This document shows, piece after piece, positions 42,719-52,752 of a stretch of DNA of 64,000 bases. Every line of letters starts with the position of its first letter. Within the stretch, counting starts at the first letter, position 1. The notes under the pieces are model-generated. The model was not told the DNA's origin. It searched no databases and saw nothing but the letters and a program-made list of their open reading frames with translations. Source of the stretch: Plasmodiophora brassicae (taxonomy: Eukaryota; Endomyxa; Phytomyxea; Plasmodiophorida; Plasmodiophoridae). The position numbers and the translations under genes are program-made. The DNA is taken from NCBI GenBank assembly GCA_039704465.1, contig JASFAU010000001.1, forward strand, positions 1,364,001 to 1,428,000, in the 5' to 3' direction.

Positions 42719-44466
42719 ATGGCGCTGGACTTCAATGCGCTGAAAGAGCCCGAGTTCTACGGCTCCAGCGCCACCGGCGCCCGCGTCTGGGCAGTTGTCA
42801 GCCTTCTGCTGTTCCTTCTAGCCGTTACAGGCGGCATCGTCGTTATCGTTCAGGGTGCTGATAAGGAAAACAGACTGAAGCCGGGTACTTCGTCCCCAGA
42901 ACAACCAGAGCGGGCAGAACCGCTGCAACCGAAGCCATCGCCGCCCAACCAAGCACCAGAGTCTGTTCCGGGACCAGGTGCCCCGGTACAGCCGCAGAAG
43001 GCGGCGTCGGGCAACGTTTCAGACACGGCTCTGCCGCCGATGTTTGGGCCCATATCTGTGCTTGGGTCCAGCGTCCTTATTTTCTTCAGGTTTGGATGTT
43101 TCGGCTATCAGTAATACCGATTGCATCTGATGATGTGTTCGTCCATCTCCGCAGTGGCGTTATGTTTGCTGCCAGTCGAACGATCAAGACGGACGACGGC
43201 ATGATGATGTTCTGATGGGTGGCATTGATAAACTCGACGAGCAGCGTGCCTGAACCGGCGGTCGTGCCATGCAGGATGCCGTTTCTGTTCCTTCGTAGTA
43301 TCGCGATATTCGAGGGAGATATTTCGTGCCCAGCAATCTTACATGTATAATGGGTCGTCGACACCGGTCGCCCCGTTCGGGTCAGGCATCGTCGGTACAT
43401 CGCAGCCCTGCAAACAATATTGCATCACGACCGTCGCCTCGTCCAACGGCTGAAGCCGCCCCTGAACCGGACGAGATCACGATTCTGCTCGGCCATATCG
43501 GACGGGTTCGATGAATGACGACGTTGCACCCTGTGTGTGAATCCGCCTAACCCCTCAACGCAGTGTGCTGCTGAGATCAGCGACGCCGTTGAGTCGATCC
43601 TTGCACGCCGCCCGACACATGTACAATGCACAAATGGGTGCGTGTTAGCGACTCTACTGACAGGGCGTTGTTCTCCAGGGACGTGTGCTGTCAACCGAAC
43701 GGAACGATACTGTAACCTGTCACATTGCGATGATTTCGGCGTGCCCGTGTGGCTCACCACTGCTTGTGATTTGGGGTCAGGTGCTCTCAATTGAGGACAT
43801 TGTTAAAGGGTCCATCGTGCCTGCGACGGCCCGGCTGATGCGAACGGACAGTAGAGTTCAAATCGAAACCGGCAACATCGTCGAATCCAATTCGGCAAAT
43901 GTCGTCACCATTCCTGAAGAAGCCACGGTAAGCAATTGGGCCATGGGACACAACACAAGACGAAACACAGGCTGATTTCGGCGACAGCCGAGGAGGGTCA
44001 ACTTTGCGGTTGACGACACGCCACCGGCAACGCCAACCGCTTCCTTCCTGCCGCCAACCCCCATCCCCGTCTCGGTAACGCATATCGCCAAAGGACAAGC
44101 TAGTGACGATCAACCAGATGCCGATGGCGCATATGTGTGCTCAGTGAGGACGTGTGACGACGGTACCCTGCTGATACTGTGTTTGCGGTTCAGGCCAGGG
44201 GTTCCGTGATCAGCTTCGCCTCCAACGATGACGCGCTGGGCATTGTTGACGATTTCGTGTCTGGCATCGATGCTGAGTCGTTACTGAGCGCCAGATCGGT
44301 ACGAGCAGGATTGCTAACCCCACTCCTGGTTGTACGGGTTCCATATGACATTGGTCGTCAGACCCAAACAACTCACGTGTTCGAAAGCCCTGTCGCTGCG
44401 TCTTTGGGTAGACGACCGATCCCAGAGCGGCTTGACGATGCCGTTCGTTGCTGCTCGACATGTTGA
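42719..44466 (+). CDS. Single-pass membrane protein with Pro-rich stalk, unknown ectodomain
   Basis: Starts 'MALDFNALKEPEFYGSSATG' at 42719. One transmembrane helix follows ('VWAVVSLLLFLLAVTGGIVV'), then a Pro/Glu/Gln-rich stalk ('PLQPKPSPPNQAPESVPGPG'). Downstream exons, recognised by splice sites and coding character, give segments such as 'SGVMFAASRTIKTDDG', 'LSIEDIVKGSIVPATARL', 'VNFAVDDTPPATPTASFLPP' and 'GSVISFASNDDALGIVDDFV'. The pattern suggests a type-II protein with a beta-rich outer domain. No family is recognised. Exons between 43130 and 43700 are approximate, and an in-frame splice from about 44444 into 44506 would join it to the RhoGEF downstream. Confidence 0.55.
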
Positions 44467-44505
44467 TGAACACCTTGCTTACGATTGATACCTGCTATAG
44501 GATAC

Positions 44506-46672
44506 GAGCTTCGCTGGTCCCCGTGGTAAACCAGATGACGACGACGATGTGAAATCAGTCAGTCACGTATCGGGGCAGTCAAGGCCTTCGTCATTGAGTG
44601 ACGTTCACTGTGCAGTTGAATCGCCATTCGACTGTATCCGATGCCGAATTAAGCCAAATGGAGCGCCCGTCGTTGCCTAACGAATCTGACAAGTTAGGAA
44701 TGGTCATACCGGTACCTTGCCCAGACACGCCACACCCGGCACGTCTCGTTAAAGACATGGTCCGTGCATTCTTGGCAATCGCTTATTCCAAATGTGGCAG
44801 GATTCGCAAGCGGAATTCAACCTCACCTCGGCCAGCGTTATGATGCTGGACCACGTCATGGGGCGCCCGCAGGACGAACAGCCGCCAGACAACCCAGACA
44901 CAGATGCATCGAAACGGCAAGGTACATTCGTGGTCGCAACAGCGAACTGATAGCGACTGAGTTGCAATCCAGCGGGCAAGGACTCGAGGAAGATGCTGAA
45001 ATCGGCCATCAACGAACTCATTGACACTGAGAAGTCGTACCTGTACAAGCTGCGGCATCTACACAGAGAATTTGCTCAGCGCCTTCGTGCCTACCATGAG
45101 ACTGACGGTAGGCAGGCTGGTGGCGTGCCACTGTCGATGCTGCCTGATGCTGTTTCCTCAGGTACCATAGTGATTTTGACCACAGACCAGATCCAGAAGG
45201 TGTTCAGTAACATTGACGACATCGTCAAACTCCATACGCAGGTCTACAGAGATATCAAGGTCAAGCGGCCTTGTCAAGGGAATCAGATCGCGATGGTTGA
45301 CAATCATTGCCGCTGCAGGTGCTGAAGGCGAAAGACAGGCTGGTCGAGGGCCTGCCTGACTTGCTGACAACCCTGGCCGTTAATGTCGCTTCCATCTACA
45401 CTCAGTAAGTTCGCAGATGACAGCACCGTCTAGGTGCTGATATGCACTTCAGGTACGCGATCGACTTCGCATGCAACCAGCGCATTGTTGTCGACCTTGT
45501 CGCGTCCATCCCGGCGTTCGCCCAGTTCGTGTCTGTCTCAGAGCGATGCTGCAGTACGCGAGGAGTCAGGCTGGACTCGCTTCGCATCGAGCCAATTCAG
45601 CGCGTGTCACGGTGCGCCTAGAGTGCTCTATGCGCGCGGGACGCCGAGCCTGATACCTGGTTGGCAGGTACATCCTTCTTGTCGATGCCATCCGCCGATA
45701 CTCGGACAAAGCCCAGCAGGTGAAGCTTGAGGAAGTGGTGCAACAGTTTCGGGATTCCGCCGAGCACGTCGATGCGAACATGAAGGTGGCCCAAGCCAAG
45801 CGACGGGTGGTCGAGATTCAGGAGGTTCAGTGTTGCGCTGCTCTCCAGGTCGTTGCATGAGCGCTGAGCGCACGGGCAGGAATTTCTGGAAAACCTGCCA
45901 AACCCGTCGCTGGTCACCAACGGGAGATATTGCGTTCGGGAGTCCAACCTCCAGGTACGCATCGTTCCGTAATGCTTTCTACCGTTACCTGACACTATGC
46001 CGATCTTCAAGATGCTGTCGCACAAGAAAGGGTGGACCGGAGCCGTTCGCCACGTTCACAGGATGTATAGCTTTGTCCTGTTCAACGATATTCTAATATT
46101 CGCCACCATTATATCCGAGAATCCTCGCCGAGGTACGTCGGGCTGCCAGTCCAAGTCGAGACGTGGGCGGATTGTAATGACGGGTCCTAATCACGCAGGA
46201 CGGCTAAAGGGGAGGCTCGACCTTCTTCATACCGCCGTCGATGACAACATCAGTGATGAGAACGACACATCCTTCGTCATATCATCGACGAGCGACCCGT
46301 CGAAACCGTCACTTTTCATTCTTGCCAAGACAGTATGGTGGACGGCGCCCACGTCATATGTAGGGATTGACTGGACGTTTGTTGCAGCCTCAGCAGAAGA
46401 AGGAATGGGTAGACGATCTGCAGATTTGTATTCGTCAGAAAGCGGAAGCGCACGGCCTGTTGCCACCGGGCACCAGCGAAGATTCACTGAACAGCGGCGA
46501 CTACAAGCGAGCGTTCAGGCCGTTCTCACAAGCAACCGTTCCGCTGACTAGGCCAATGCCGCTGGCCACTAATCAGGAGCAGGTCGCCGTTGACCAGGCT
46601 GTTGCCGATGGCACACTTCAGATCGAGCTGGCGAAGAAACTCACCAGGAAAGCGTCCAGTCGTATCCAATAA
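44506..46672 (+). CDS. Rho guanine-nucleotide exchange factor (DH-PH)
   Basis: Many small exons. The DH domain opens 'AINELIDTEKSYLYKLRHLH', continues 'LTTDQIQKVFSNIDDIVKLH' and 'LPDLLTTLAVNVASIYTQ', and contains the conserved helix 'LRIEPIQRVSR' spliced to 'YILLVDAIRRYSDKAQQ'. A PH domain follows ('MYSFVLFNDILIFATII' strand and 'KKEWVDDLQICIRQKAE' C-terminal helix). The end is 'LAKKLTRKASSRIQ' at 46672. DH-PH proteins load GTP on Rho/Rac GTPases to drive actin changes. The 5' part ('SFAGPRGKPDDDDDVKSV', 44506 on) is disordered; its true first exon is uncertain. Confidence 0.85.
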
Positions 46673-46853
46673 TTAAGATACCGGTACAATGCCGGTCTAT
46701 GTACGTGGTTAAACCGATGAACGCGGCACCGGCTCGTGTCGTCAGCCCATCAAGTTGAATCGAGTGACTCAACACGTCAACGGTCGCACCGAGTTGCGTC
46801 ATGGACCACATGGTTTTAACATCGCACAGAAGGAAGCGCAACAATCATTACCT

Positions 46854-47852
46854 ATGAATGGCATGACCATCCTGACCGCCGCGTTGCTGGTGGTTACACT
46901 GGCTCGAGCGGCATCAACGCCAACAGAGGCCGATGACGATTCCACGGAAACTCCTTCGGTCATGACTGACCCTCTCAACGATGAAATCCCTGAATTGGAC
47001 ACGGATACATCTATGGAAACGGCGGCACCCAATGTGACGGTCGCCGATGATCAGGCCTCATCGGCGCCAACGGATCCACCATGGCCTGATATACTTCCGT
47101 CCGCAATTATCGACCTATCCCACTGGAAACTCCAGCTGCCGACGAGCAGAACCAGCCGTCGTGCACGAGGCCTCGTTGACGAGGTCACACCGTCTGAGCT
47201 GGCATCGTTCCAACGTCGGGAATTCCATACGGTTCTGTCGGAATCGCATCCGGCTGTCGCCTTGGTTGCTCGTTGTTCCGGGTGGACCACCCAGGGGTCG
47301 GAGTTCCCCCGAACCGAGCTTCGTGAGATGGTGCACGAAACCCGGCGGGCGTCATGGAGCACACGTGACAGGAAGGAACACAGCCTTCAGGCAACGCAAG
47401 CCGTCATGCACGTGCCAAAGAAGCGTCCTGCAACCGTTATCGCCCAGATCGTGGCACGGCACATCGATAGCGACCACGACCCTGTGATCCAGCTCAGGTT
47501 CACAAAGGGCAGGCGACTCGTTGCCGTCTTCCAAGATCACCATCATATCATCGACCGGAAGGTGAAGATCGGCCAGCAGTTCACATGGAGGATCACTGCA
47601 GGGAGCGGCGCCGTTAGCGTGTACTACAACGGGTCGACCACACCGGCCTACACGTTCGACGTCGAACAGGATTCGTGTTACTTCAAGGTCGGAGCTTATA
47701 CGCAATCGAACCTAGCCCGAGGCGAACGGCAGAGCGAGTACTCGGAAGTCTGGCTCTTCGATCTGCAGTTGGTTCAACCGTCGTCATCGCGTCCAGCAAT
47801 ACCCGCCTTCCATACCGTCGTCGTCGTTCTTCTCCTATCGATCATCGTTTAA
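46854..47852 (+). CDS. PL7-family polysaccharide (alginate/glucuronan-type) lyase, secreted and probably GPI-anchored
   Basis: A single exon of ~332 residues. The N-terminal signal peptide is 'MTILTAALLVVTLARAAS'. A Thr/Asp/Glu-rich stalk (residues ~22-85) leads into the PL7 beta-jelly-roll: 'IIDLSHWKLQLPTS', the 'SEFPRTELREM' arginine/glutamate motif, 'AQIVARHIDSDHDPVIQLRF' and 'YFKVGAYTQSN' with the catalytic tyrosine. The C-terminus is 'AIPAFHTVVVVLLLSIIV' preceded by small residues (PSSSRPA), a typical GPI-attachment signal. PL7 enzymes cleave uronate polysaccharides such as alginate by beta-elimination. The usual Q(I/V)H motif reads QIV here, lacking the catalytic histidine at that spot. 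No introns, unlike most neighbours. ATGs at 46755 and 46863 are alternatives. Confidence 0.88.
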   Translation: MNGMTILTAALLVVTLARAASTPTEADDDSTETPSVMTDPLNDEIPELDTDTSMETAAPNVTVADDQASSAPTDPPWPDILPSAIIDLSHWKLQLPTSRTSRRARGLVDEVTPSELASFQRREFHTVLSESHPAVALVARCSGWTTQGSEFPRTELREMVHETRRASWSTRDRKEHSLQATQAVMHVPKKRPATVIAQIVARHIDSDHDPVIQLRFTKGRRLVAVFQDHHHIIDRKVKIGQQFTWRITAGSGAVSVYYNGSTTPAYTFDVEQDSCYFKVGAYTQSNLARGERQSEYSEVWLFDLQLVQPSSSRPAIPAFHTVVVVLLLSIIV

Positions 47853-48033
47853 TTAATGTAAACGTTATCTGGATTAAGCCATCCGCGACGCAATGCAGCA
47901 CGCCTCGTAGGTAGGCCACTGTGCACGTCTGGCCACTCAGGTCGTGGCCGGCCAGCTTCAGCGTTGCAGTGGGGTTGAGACGACATTTTTGCGGCAGACG
48001 GATTTCGGGGAAGCGGGCGTCGACATTCAGCAC

Positions 48034-48584
48034 ATGGCGATCCGGTTTATTCTGATGGTCAATAAGCAAGGCCAGACGCGGCTGGCGCGATACTTCCAGG
48101 ACATGACGGTTGAGGAGCGGGTCGCCCTGGAGGCGGAGATCATTAGGAAATGTTTGGCGCGCAATGAGACGCAGGTATCCAACGCTGCCGACACGGTGAC
48201 GCTCCCGTGACGCCATTGTGGTAGTGCTCGTTTCTGGAGTATCGAGACTACAAAGTCGTGTACCGACGGTATGCGTCGTTGTTTTTCATCATCGGTTTGC
48301 AGAATGTCCCGGGTGTCAACGAGCTGGCCATGCTTGAGTTCATCCACACGCTGGTTGAGACCCTGGACCAGTACTTTGAGAATGTTTGCGAACTAGATGT
48401 GAGGTCGAGCCGCCTGTTGAGCCGATGGGTATGTTGACTGTACACGTTTTTGTCTCAGATCATGTTCAATATCGAGAAGGCCCACTTCATTCTAGATGAG
48501 ATGGTCATGAACGGCGAGATCATCGAGACAAATCGGACGCTGATACTGGAGCCAATCAGACTACTGGAGAAGCATGGCAGTTAG
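48034..48584 (+). CDS. AP4S1: AP-4 complex sigma subunit (clathrin-adaptor small chain)
   Basis: Three exons: 48034-48174, then about 48231-48400 and 48460-48584. It starts '[20 protein letters not shown]', continues '[20 protein letters not shown]', '[20 protein letters not shown]' and '[19 protein letters not shown]', and ends 'RLLEKHGS' with TAG at 48582-48584. The '[11 protein letters not shown]' start, the 'CSFLEY' motif and the '[11 protein letters not shown]' C-terminus are closest to AP-4 sigma rather than AP-1/2/3. AP-4 sorts cargo from the trans-Golgi network. The mature length of about 140 residues is right for a sigma chain. Confidence 0.92.
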
Positions 48585-48823
48585 CAACCACAACGTAATA
48601 ATTCTGATACAAGAATGTATTCAATGTAATGTCAGAACGATTCGACTCTTGCCGTACACGACCTGCGGGTCACTCTTTGCGAATAAGGACGACTGGCTTC
48701 GACAACTTTTCAATATCGTTCTCGAGCTTGACCAGGTCACGTTCGAACTGCTCCTTGCGTCGAACTTGACCGATAGTATCCAAGATAACGTGGTGCGCAA
48801 TTGCCTGGTACTGACGCTGGACG

Positions 48824-49724
48824 TCACCTGACCACCCGACTCAGTTCGCTTGCCGCTTTGAATGCAACGGCGTTAGGCGGTATACCCCATTTGGACTTGA
48901 GTGCGTTCAAGAGCGCCGCTCTTTCGGATTCTGGAAGCTGTTCAATGGACGTCTCCTTTGGCAACTTCTCCTTGTCTCTCGAATGCAGTTTGTCGATGTA
49001 ATCGTACTCAATCTGGATCTCTCGTTTGACGTCATCGAGGTAGGCGGGAACTTTGCCAAACTCGGCATGCCGGCCTGTGAATTCCGAGCGTAGCTTGCGG
49101 GTTCGCTTGACGGGTTCGGACAGAATGACGCCGATTGCATTTGTCTGTGTCGTCATTTAGCGGCAGCGACCGAACGTGTTTAGATGCTGACAACCTTGAC
49201 AAACTTCTTGGATGTGACGAGTCCCATGATCGGTCGATCTGATGGTGGTGGGATCGCCGGCTTCGGGTTGCACTCATGCGGCGGTTCGTGTCGCTTCTTT
49301 TCGCCGACCAGTGCAATTTGCATCCTATGGGACTGTTGAGACAACGTCAAAGTGGAAAGTTGCTGCCTCGAACCGATCGGCTTTACGAAGATACTGGATG
49401 GGGTTGGGACGGGCCAGATTCTTGGGTCCAAACAAGGCAGCCTCTTGTCTGTGAGCAATCCAAATCAGCAACCCGCGTTCTGGTGTCGTTTCATCTCCAG
49501 TAGTGCCTGAAGCTATGCGACATTGGTGGCATGTCTGTAGAGCCGCTGAGGTTGGTGACGGGCAACTGAGTCGTAGCCGCTGGGCCAAACGTCGACGCCG
49601 TTGGGGGCGTATCCCATTTGTGCCCACACTTGTGCCTGAGCGGCCTCGGTACGGGAGGCTTCGGGCGCGGAATGAGACCGAAAATCGTCTCCTCCTGCAT
49701 GGGACGTTGGACGACGGCGACCAT
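48824..49724 (-). CDS. ENKUR: Enkurin (flagellar axoneme inner-junction/TRPC-binding protein)
   Basis: Three or four exons. The N-terminus 'QEETIFGLIPRPKPPVPRP' carries the enkurin 'E.IYNLIP' start. The middle has 'CNPKPAIPPPSDRPIMGLVT' then SKKFV, joined to 'TNAIGVILSEPVKRTRK' across a short intron, exactly the 'KPAVP...MGI...NTNA' segment of enkurin. The C-terminal enkurin domain reads 'FGKVPAYLDDVKREIQIEYD' and 'LPESERAALLNALKSKW'. Enkurin tethers TRPC channels in sperm and is an axonemal microtubule inner protein. Length of about 230 residues and order are normal. Start ATG at 49724 precedes the N-terminal motif by eight residues. Confidence 0.93.
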
Positions 49725-50228
49725 TTGGCTCGACTGATGACAACGACGGTCGCGTCGGACAACCTGGAAGTACCCTCGTCCTAACTACCGGGGATCGCTT
49801 AACAATCGGTGCCCTGCGTACTCAACGATCTACGTATAGTATAACGAATGCACACAAACGTCTGGTGGCGCCTATAATCTCGATGTCAGTTTGACGTTAC
49901 GCAGGGCTTCCTGTATAGCGCTGGCGGTACAGAGTTAAACCTCGGTATAGAGCATGTATTTGTCCACAATAACTGCCCAACGACATCAGGGGCATTCGGG
50001 ATTCGAGCAGCTATACGCGGGTGGGTCTGGCGACATCCTGGTGGCGCAATGTGTTTCCGTTGACCCTAACTTCGTGAGGCCCATGTTCATCACGGTGCAG
50101 TTTGGTTCAATACAGGCCCGCTGAGAAGCGCTTATTGTACAGCACCGTTTGCCTGAGCTACTGTTCGTCTACGCATACCTTCTGCAATCGATGCATTTTC
50201 ACTTTAGATAAAATCTCGCTTTCCCGCA
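49725..50228. other. Intergenic region left of the hAT-type element
   Basis: About 500 bp with no supported gene. It is somewhat AT-richer than neighbouring exons. Nothing repeats here, and no promoter elements could be identified by eye. Confidence 0.4.
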
Positions 50229-50299
50229 GGCAGTGTATGACATCGGGTTTTGGGAAATTCTCTGTTTATTCTTCAAGAATAAAGCTAGGCGTCGCCCGA

Positions 50300-50460
50300 C
50301 GTCATGTACCCACACCCGTACCCGGCCGCCGCGAGGACAACTCCACCCGCACCAGTACCCGACCGGTTGGATATAATAAATCATGCCCATACCCGATCCG
50401 ACCCGCGGCTGGGAATTACCAGCCCATACCCGATGCACACCCGACGATCCAATTTAGGGC
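50300..50460. repeat. Left subterminal array of degenerate CCCRTACCCG-type motifs
   Basis: Units such as 'acccacacccgtacccggcc', 'accagtacccgaccggt', 'gcccatacccgatccgaccc' and 'gcccatacccgatgcacacc' recur about every 15-45 bp. The same motif set appears in opposite orientation near the right end (51150-51290: 'gtacccgtacccgtgcccgc', 'acccatacccgtacccc'). Clustered short repeats near both ends are typical transposase-binding regions of hAT elements. Confidence 0.7.
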
Positions 50461-50673
50461 GCGGAACGACCACATTGAATAAAGCACAAGTGCCCGACCG
50501 GCGTCGTCGCGGCTGCTAGTTCAAGATTTCCTTGAAGTACTGCCGATCCGTTCGTTCCACGCGAAGCGGATCGGCATCAAGGGGTACTTCGAGAGTATGG
50601 CTGCTGAGGCTTGAACTAGCAGCGGCAACGACGGCGGCCGGGCACTTGTATTTGTTCAACGTGGTCGTTCCGC
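50461..50673. repeat. Imperfect palindrome inside the hAT-like element
   Basis: Arms 50461-50525 and 50610-50673 are reverse complements with several mismatches. A second nested pair (about 50533-50550 and 50567-50590, sharing TGCCGATCCG/CGGATCGGCA) sits between them. The right arm, read leftward, encodes part of the BED finger ('GTTTLNKYKC'), and the left arm, read rightward, encodes the matching 'GTTTLNK' piece. The palindrome is therefore an inverted duplication of coding sequence. Confidence 0.8.
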
Positions 50674-50905
50674 GACTTGTGGTGTAGCCGTATAAGGTGG
50701 CACAAGTAGTACATCCCGTCAGACGAACAATGATTGATTGGGACTCTGAGTATTCGATGGCATGACCATTCTCGTCGCAGACTGGTCCGACGCGCTTCCA
50801 GACGTCCGCAGTCGACGGCGCTTGGCCGCGATCGAATCTGGCAGCGAAATACTTCGATGAATCGTTCTGAAGCTCCGCAGCAACCTCTTCTTGAGCTCAT
50901 CTAGA
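50516..50905 (-). pseudogene. hAT transposase fragment with BED-type zinc finger
   Basis: A leftward open frame of about 125 residues reads 'EEVAAELQNDSSKYFAARFD', 'ADVWKRVGP', then a BED finger 'CTTCATLYGYTTSRGTTTL' with the following NKYKC completing a C-x2-C...GT-x3-L...C pattern. It is cut by a TAG at 50518-50516, inside the palindrome. The hAT catalytic DDE and dimerisation domains are missing. BED fingers are the DNA-binding heads of hAT transposases. The histidine expected two residues after the Leu is replaced by Lys/Tyr, so the finger may be defective. Confidence 0.65.
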
Positions 50906-51513
50906 AATATCTCCTCGGCGAGGCGGCGTATGGATGGCATGACAGGCACATGACACTCCCTGGAGCAACCAGTCCCAACGTCTGCCCGAGCATGCACCCT
51001 GCCGGGCGGCTCCGTGCGGCGTGCGCCGTACGCATAAAAGTCCGCACTTTGACGCCCGCGGACTGCGGTCTGCGGATTCCGCAGGTGCCTCGAGGTTCTA
51101 TTCGCGGAAGTCGCCAGTGGGCAGTGGGCACTTGGCACTGGGGTTTTGCGTATGGTGTACCCGTACCCGTGCCCGCCCGAACGAAAAGCAGTACCCGCAG
51201 GCTACCCACCCGCAGAGCTTTCCAGCACCCATACCCGTACCCCGCCAGCGGGTAGGCCGGGTAAGCGGCTCGTGTACGGGTTTCGGGTACCCGATGTCAT
51301 GCACTGCCGCAGAGGCAACACGACGAAGTGGGCAAAAAGGAGCCGCAGGCGTGCCTGAGCAGGTGAGGCAAAACGAAACTTTTGTCCGCCGCGGAGTTGT
51401 TGTTTTTGGGGCCGCCCGCCGCCGTCAGGCCCAGGTGCTTTGGGACCGACCACGGGCCACGGACAGCGAGCGTCAAAGGCGTGGTGATCGAGGTTCGTCG
51501 CCTGGTCGCAATA

Positions 51514-52752
51514 ATGCCACTGTCGCCTCGCGGTCGTCGCGATTACTCTCCGGGGGCTCGCCGCTCGGCGTCGCCAACGCGAAAAGGCCGTTCGGCCTAT
51601 GGCGAGTCGCGTGCTATCTTCCTGGGCAACATCAGTAATGATGCGACGTACGAAGACATTGCGCACCTGTTCTCCCCATATTCGGACATTGCCAACATCG
51701 GTATTCTCTTGTCGATCTACTGTTAGTTTAGTCGGTTCATGGGTGTTTCATAGATCTGAAGCAAGATTTTGCTTTTGTGTTTCTGGAGAATCCTGACCGT
51801 GGCGACGATGCCATTCGCAAGCTCGACCGTTCCACTTTTCTTGATCGGCGTATTCGCGTCGAATGGGCCAAAGGCAATGGACGTGTTAAGCGGTATGTTT
51901 CACATTGCGACCCATTCTGAGGCCACTGGATGAGATTTGTCGTGTCAGTCGGGAAGCTGAACGTCGGCACGATGCGGAAAATCGCCCGAACAAAACGCTT
52001 TTCGTTGTTAATTTCAGCCGCAATACTAAGGACCGAGACCTCCAGAATTTGTTCGAACCGTTCGGCAAGATAACGCGTGTTGACGTCCGCAACAACTACG
52101 CCTTCGTCGAATTCGACAATCTTGTTTGACGTCACCGACGCTGTTACTCATCGCTTGCTAACGGAATGCACTAGGAGGATGCTAAAGCAGCGAAGCAAAA
52201 ATTGCATCAGTCGCGCCTTGATAACCACGTGATCACTGTAGAATATCAAGCAGAGAAGCGCGGCAGCGGTTCTGAGCGGTATGTCCCGGTTTTCTAGATA
52301 TGAGTTGCAATCGTTTTTTCGTTTGGATTCTGTGGAGCGATATTGACGGACGGATCCGGAATTGCATGCTTCCTTCGTTTTCCCATCGTTTGTGCAAACA
52401 CTACGTTCTACGCTATTGTTACTTCGTGGTGACCTGCGTCAGCACACATTTGTCGTGTATTCACCCTGGTACCAACTCTTCGTCTTCCGTCTTAGCGAAC
52501 CGTACGGCCGTGAACGTGAATCGGATCGATACTCTTCAGGAAATCGAGGTGGTGGCGGTCGATCGTGGTATGTTAATTATGCGCTCTTCGATCGGTTTCT
52601 GTCTGATTGCTTGTGTTCAGGTCCCGCAGTCCTCGCCGTCATGATAACCGCAGCCGGTACTATTTCAGTGCTTAGTCAGTCTTCAACATCTAATACCTGA
52701 GTTTGTCAGATCGCGTTCGCGCGACCGTTTCGGACGTGACCGTCGTTACTAA
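51514..52752 (+). CDS. Two-RRM SR-type splicing factor
   Basis: Starts 'MPLSPRGRRDYSPGARRSAS' at 51514 (RS-type head). RRM1 is 'RAIFLGNISNDATYEDIAHL' with RNP1 'DFAFVFLENP' after a short intron, ending 'RRIRVEWAKGNG'. RRM2 is 'NKTLFVVNFSRNTKDRDLQN', 'RVDVRNNYAFVEFDN' and, across a third intron, 'KLHQSRLDNHVITVEYQAEK'. The C-terminus is Arg/Ser/Asp/Gly-rich, ending 'RSRSRDRFGRDRRY' before TAA at 52750-52752. Two RRMs plus an RS tail fits the SRSF1/SCL-like class of pre-mRNA splicing regulators. Confidence 0.88.

Larger units (their letters stand above)
50229..51308. mobile_element. hAT-like DNA transposon, non-autonomous
   Basis: Terminal inverted repeats: 50229-50248 (GGCAGTGTATGACATCGGGT) and the reverse complement at 51289-51308, 19 of 20 bases matching. 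The CAGTG-type terminus is typical of hAT elements. Subterminal regions on both sides (about 50300-50460 and 51150-51290) are packed with degenerate ACCCGTACCCG-style motifs. The interior has a leftward BED-finger transposase fragment and a large palindrome. I could not find a clean 8-bp target-site duplication (flanks ttcccgca and gcagaggc). With about 1.08 kb and no catalytic domain, it cannot move itself. Confidence 0.8.

Noticed and set aside
43425..43790. 'SLISAAHC' in a leftward frame, resembling the trypsin catalytic-histidine motif
   Set aside because: No GDSGG serine motif or other protease parts are nearby, and the opposite strand carries splice-consistent coding exons.
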